NCBI GenBank assembly: GCA_017534815.1
Contig: JAFXVS010000050.1
Coordinates: 1-64,000, forward strand
DNA from: Bacteroidaceae bacterium
Lineage (GTDB): Bacteria > Bacteroidota > Bacteroidia > Bacteroidales > Bacteroidaceae
Reading direction: 5' to 3'
Length of the DNA stretch: 64,000 nt
Part shown: piece by piece, positions 63,066 through 64,000 of the stretch
Numbering within the stretch: the first letter of the stretch is position 1
Layout: each line of letters begins with the position of its first letter
Translations under genes and position numbers: made by a program
Notes under the pieces: generated by a model
Seen by the model: only the letters and a program-made list of their open reading frames with translations
Told to the model about the DNA's origin: nothing
The model's database searches: none

Positions 63066-64000
63066 ATGGAACAAATGGACTGGTCGAACCTTGGTTTCGG
63101 CTATCGTAAGACAGATTACAATGTGCGCTGTTACTATCGTGACGGCAAATGGGGTGAGATTGAAGTGTGCTCAGAAGAGACGATTCCACTCCACATGGCT
63201 GCCACTTGTCTGCACTACGGACAAGAGGCTTTTGAAGGATTGAAGGCTTATCGTTGCCCTGATGGCAAGGTGCGTGTTTTCCGTAGTGACGAGAACGCTG
63301 CCCGTTTGCAGAGCACGTGTCGTGGCATCCTCATGCCTGAGCTTTCTACAGAGAAATTCAATGAGATGGTGGACAAGGTGGTGCGCTTGAACGAGCGTTT
63401 CATCCCTCCATACGAGACTGGTGCTACGCTGTACATCCGTCCTCTGCTCATTGGTACGAGCGCTCAGGTGGGTGTGCATCCTTCTCAGGAGTACCTCTTC
63501 ATGATTTTCGTGACGCCTGTAGGTCCTTACTTCAAGGGTGGTTTCTCTTGCAACGACTATGTAATCATCCGTGAGTATGACCGTTCGGCTCCTCTTGGTA
63601 CAGGTATCTATAAGGTGGGTGGCAACTACGCTGCATCATTGCGTGCCAACAAGATGGCGCACGATCTGGGGTATGCCTGCGAGTTCTACCTCGACGCCAA
63701 AGAGAAGAAGTATATGGATGAGTGTGGTGCTGCTAACTTCTTCGGCATCAAGAACAACACTTATGTGACTCCTAAGTCAACTTCTATCCTCCCATCCATC
63801 ACCAACAAGAGCCTGATGCAGTTGGCAGAAGATCTTGGTCTGAAGGTGGAGCGTCGCCAGATTCCTGAGGACGAACTCGCAACCTTCGAGGAGGCAGGCG
63901 CTTGTGGTACGGCTGCTGTGATTTCTCCTATCGGCAAGATTGACGATTTGGAGGAGAAGAAGTCCTTCCAGATTTCTAAGGACGGCAAACCTGGTCCTAT
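63066..64000 (+). CDS. ilvE: Branched-chain amino acid aminotransferase (3' truncated by window edge)
   Basis: A class IV PLP aminotransferase acting in Leu/Ile/Val synthesis and breakdown. 311 residues are visible with no stop before the window ends; about 30 remain. Family features: HYGQEAFEGLKAYRCPDGKV, YIRPLLIGTSAQVGV, the PLP-lysine region GTGIYKVGGNYAASLRANK, DECGAANFFGIKNNTYVTPK and EAGACGTAAVISPIGKI. It starts MEQMDWSNLGFGYRKTDYNV, a typical type II BCAT N-terminus. Confidence 0.95.
   Translation, partial: MEQMDWSNLGFGYRKTDYNVRCYYRDGKWGEIEVCSEETIPLHMAATCLHYGQEAFEGLKAYRCPDGKVRVFRSDENAARLQSTCRGILMPELSTEKFNEMVDKVVRLNERFIPPYETGATLYIRPLLIGTSAQVGVHPSQEYLFMIFVTPVGPYFKGGFSCNDYVIIREYDRSAPLGTGIYKVGGNYAASLRANKMAHDLGYACEFYLDAKEKKYMDECGAANFFGIKNNTYVTPKSTSILPSITNKSLMQLAEDLGLKVERRQIPEDELATFEEAGACGTAAVISPIGKIDDLEEKKSFQISKDGKPGP

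Overview
The window reads as chromosomal DNA from a member of the Bacteroidales, most likely Prevotellaceae. Nearly every transcription unit starts with the Bacteroidetes sigma-ABfA -7 element TAnnTTTG, classical Shine-Dalgarno sites are scarce, and the gene families are typical of that order: DUF4199, DUF4421, DUF6048/DUF6452, CotH, a TonB-dependent receptor, GH2/GH43 enzymes, a two-subunit methylmalonyl-CoA mutase and a Bacteroidetes-type AddAB pair. I saw no phage, integrase, transposase or CRISPR array.

Layout. 1-4.2 kb: the 3' end of a type I restriction hsdR, then rel (a long RSH protein with a decayed HD motif) overlapping rlmH. 4.3-7.5 kb: a secreted GH2 beta-galactosidase. 7.5-12.4 kb: a small zinc-ribbon protein and a 1503-residue exported, membrane-spanning protein of unknown function. 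12.4-13.0 kb: terminators and a probable structured non-coding RNA. 13.0-17.1 kb (minus): mutA-mutB. 17.2-36.3 kb (minus): fifteen consecutive genes with no gap above about 56 nt, including addA/addB with a cotH gene between them, ctpA, apbE, a Crp-like regulator and an M3 peptidase. 36.5-40.1 kb: two GH43 enzymes. 40.3-44.1 kb: DUF4375 protein, smpB, metH. 44.2-45.5 kb: mazG, then tRNA-Ser(GCT), whose 3' end is followed by 87-bp tandem repeats. 45.5-48.8 kb: a membrane LytTR regulator divergent from a TonB-dependent receptor. 49.1-51.3 kb: a frameshifted hypothetical gene, a DUF3795 protein, a CatA-like acetyltransferase and tRNA-Glu(CTC). 51.5-58.1 kb: lemA, an M48 protease, a zinc-ribbon lipoprotein, a DUF4421 barrel, a PnrA-like lipoprotein and a lipoprotein fusing a type I periplasmic-binding domain to a legumain-like (C13) protease. 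58.1-61.1 kb: a truncated gene, then a BlaI/M56 repressor-sensor pair whose sensor carries plug-like and TonB domains. 61.2-62.9 kb: a Gly/Phe-rich secreted Cthe_2159-type protein. 63.1 kb to the end: the 5' part of ilvE.

How it works together. Much of the window is cell-envelope and carbohydrate biology (GH2, GH43, TonB receptor, CotH, Cthe_2159 protein) with housekeeping genes between. B12 appears twice as a cofactor (MutAB, MetH). The best candidate for an undescribed system is the 51.5-58.1 kb operon, where ligand-binding lipoproteins travel with three protease-related genes and one of them fuses the sensor fold to the clan CD protease. The second candidate is the zinc-ribbon plus 1503-residue protein pair at 7.5-12.4 kb. 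All calls are from reading the sequence; no database search was run.
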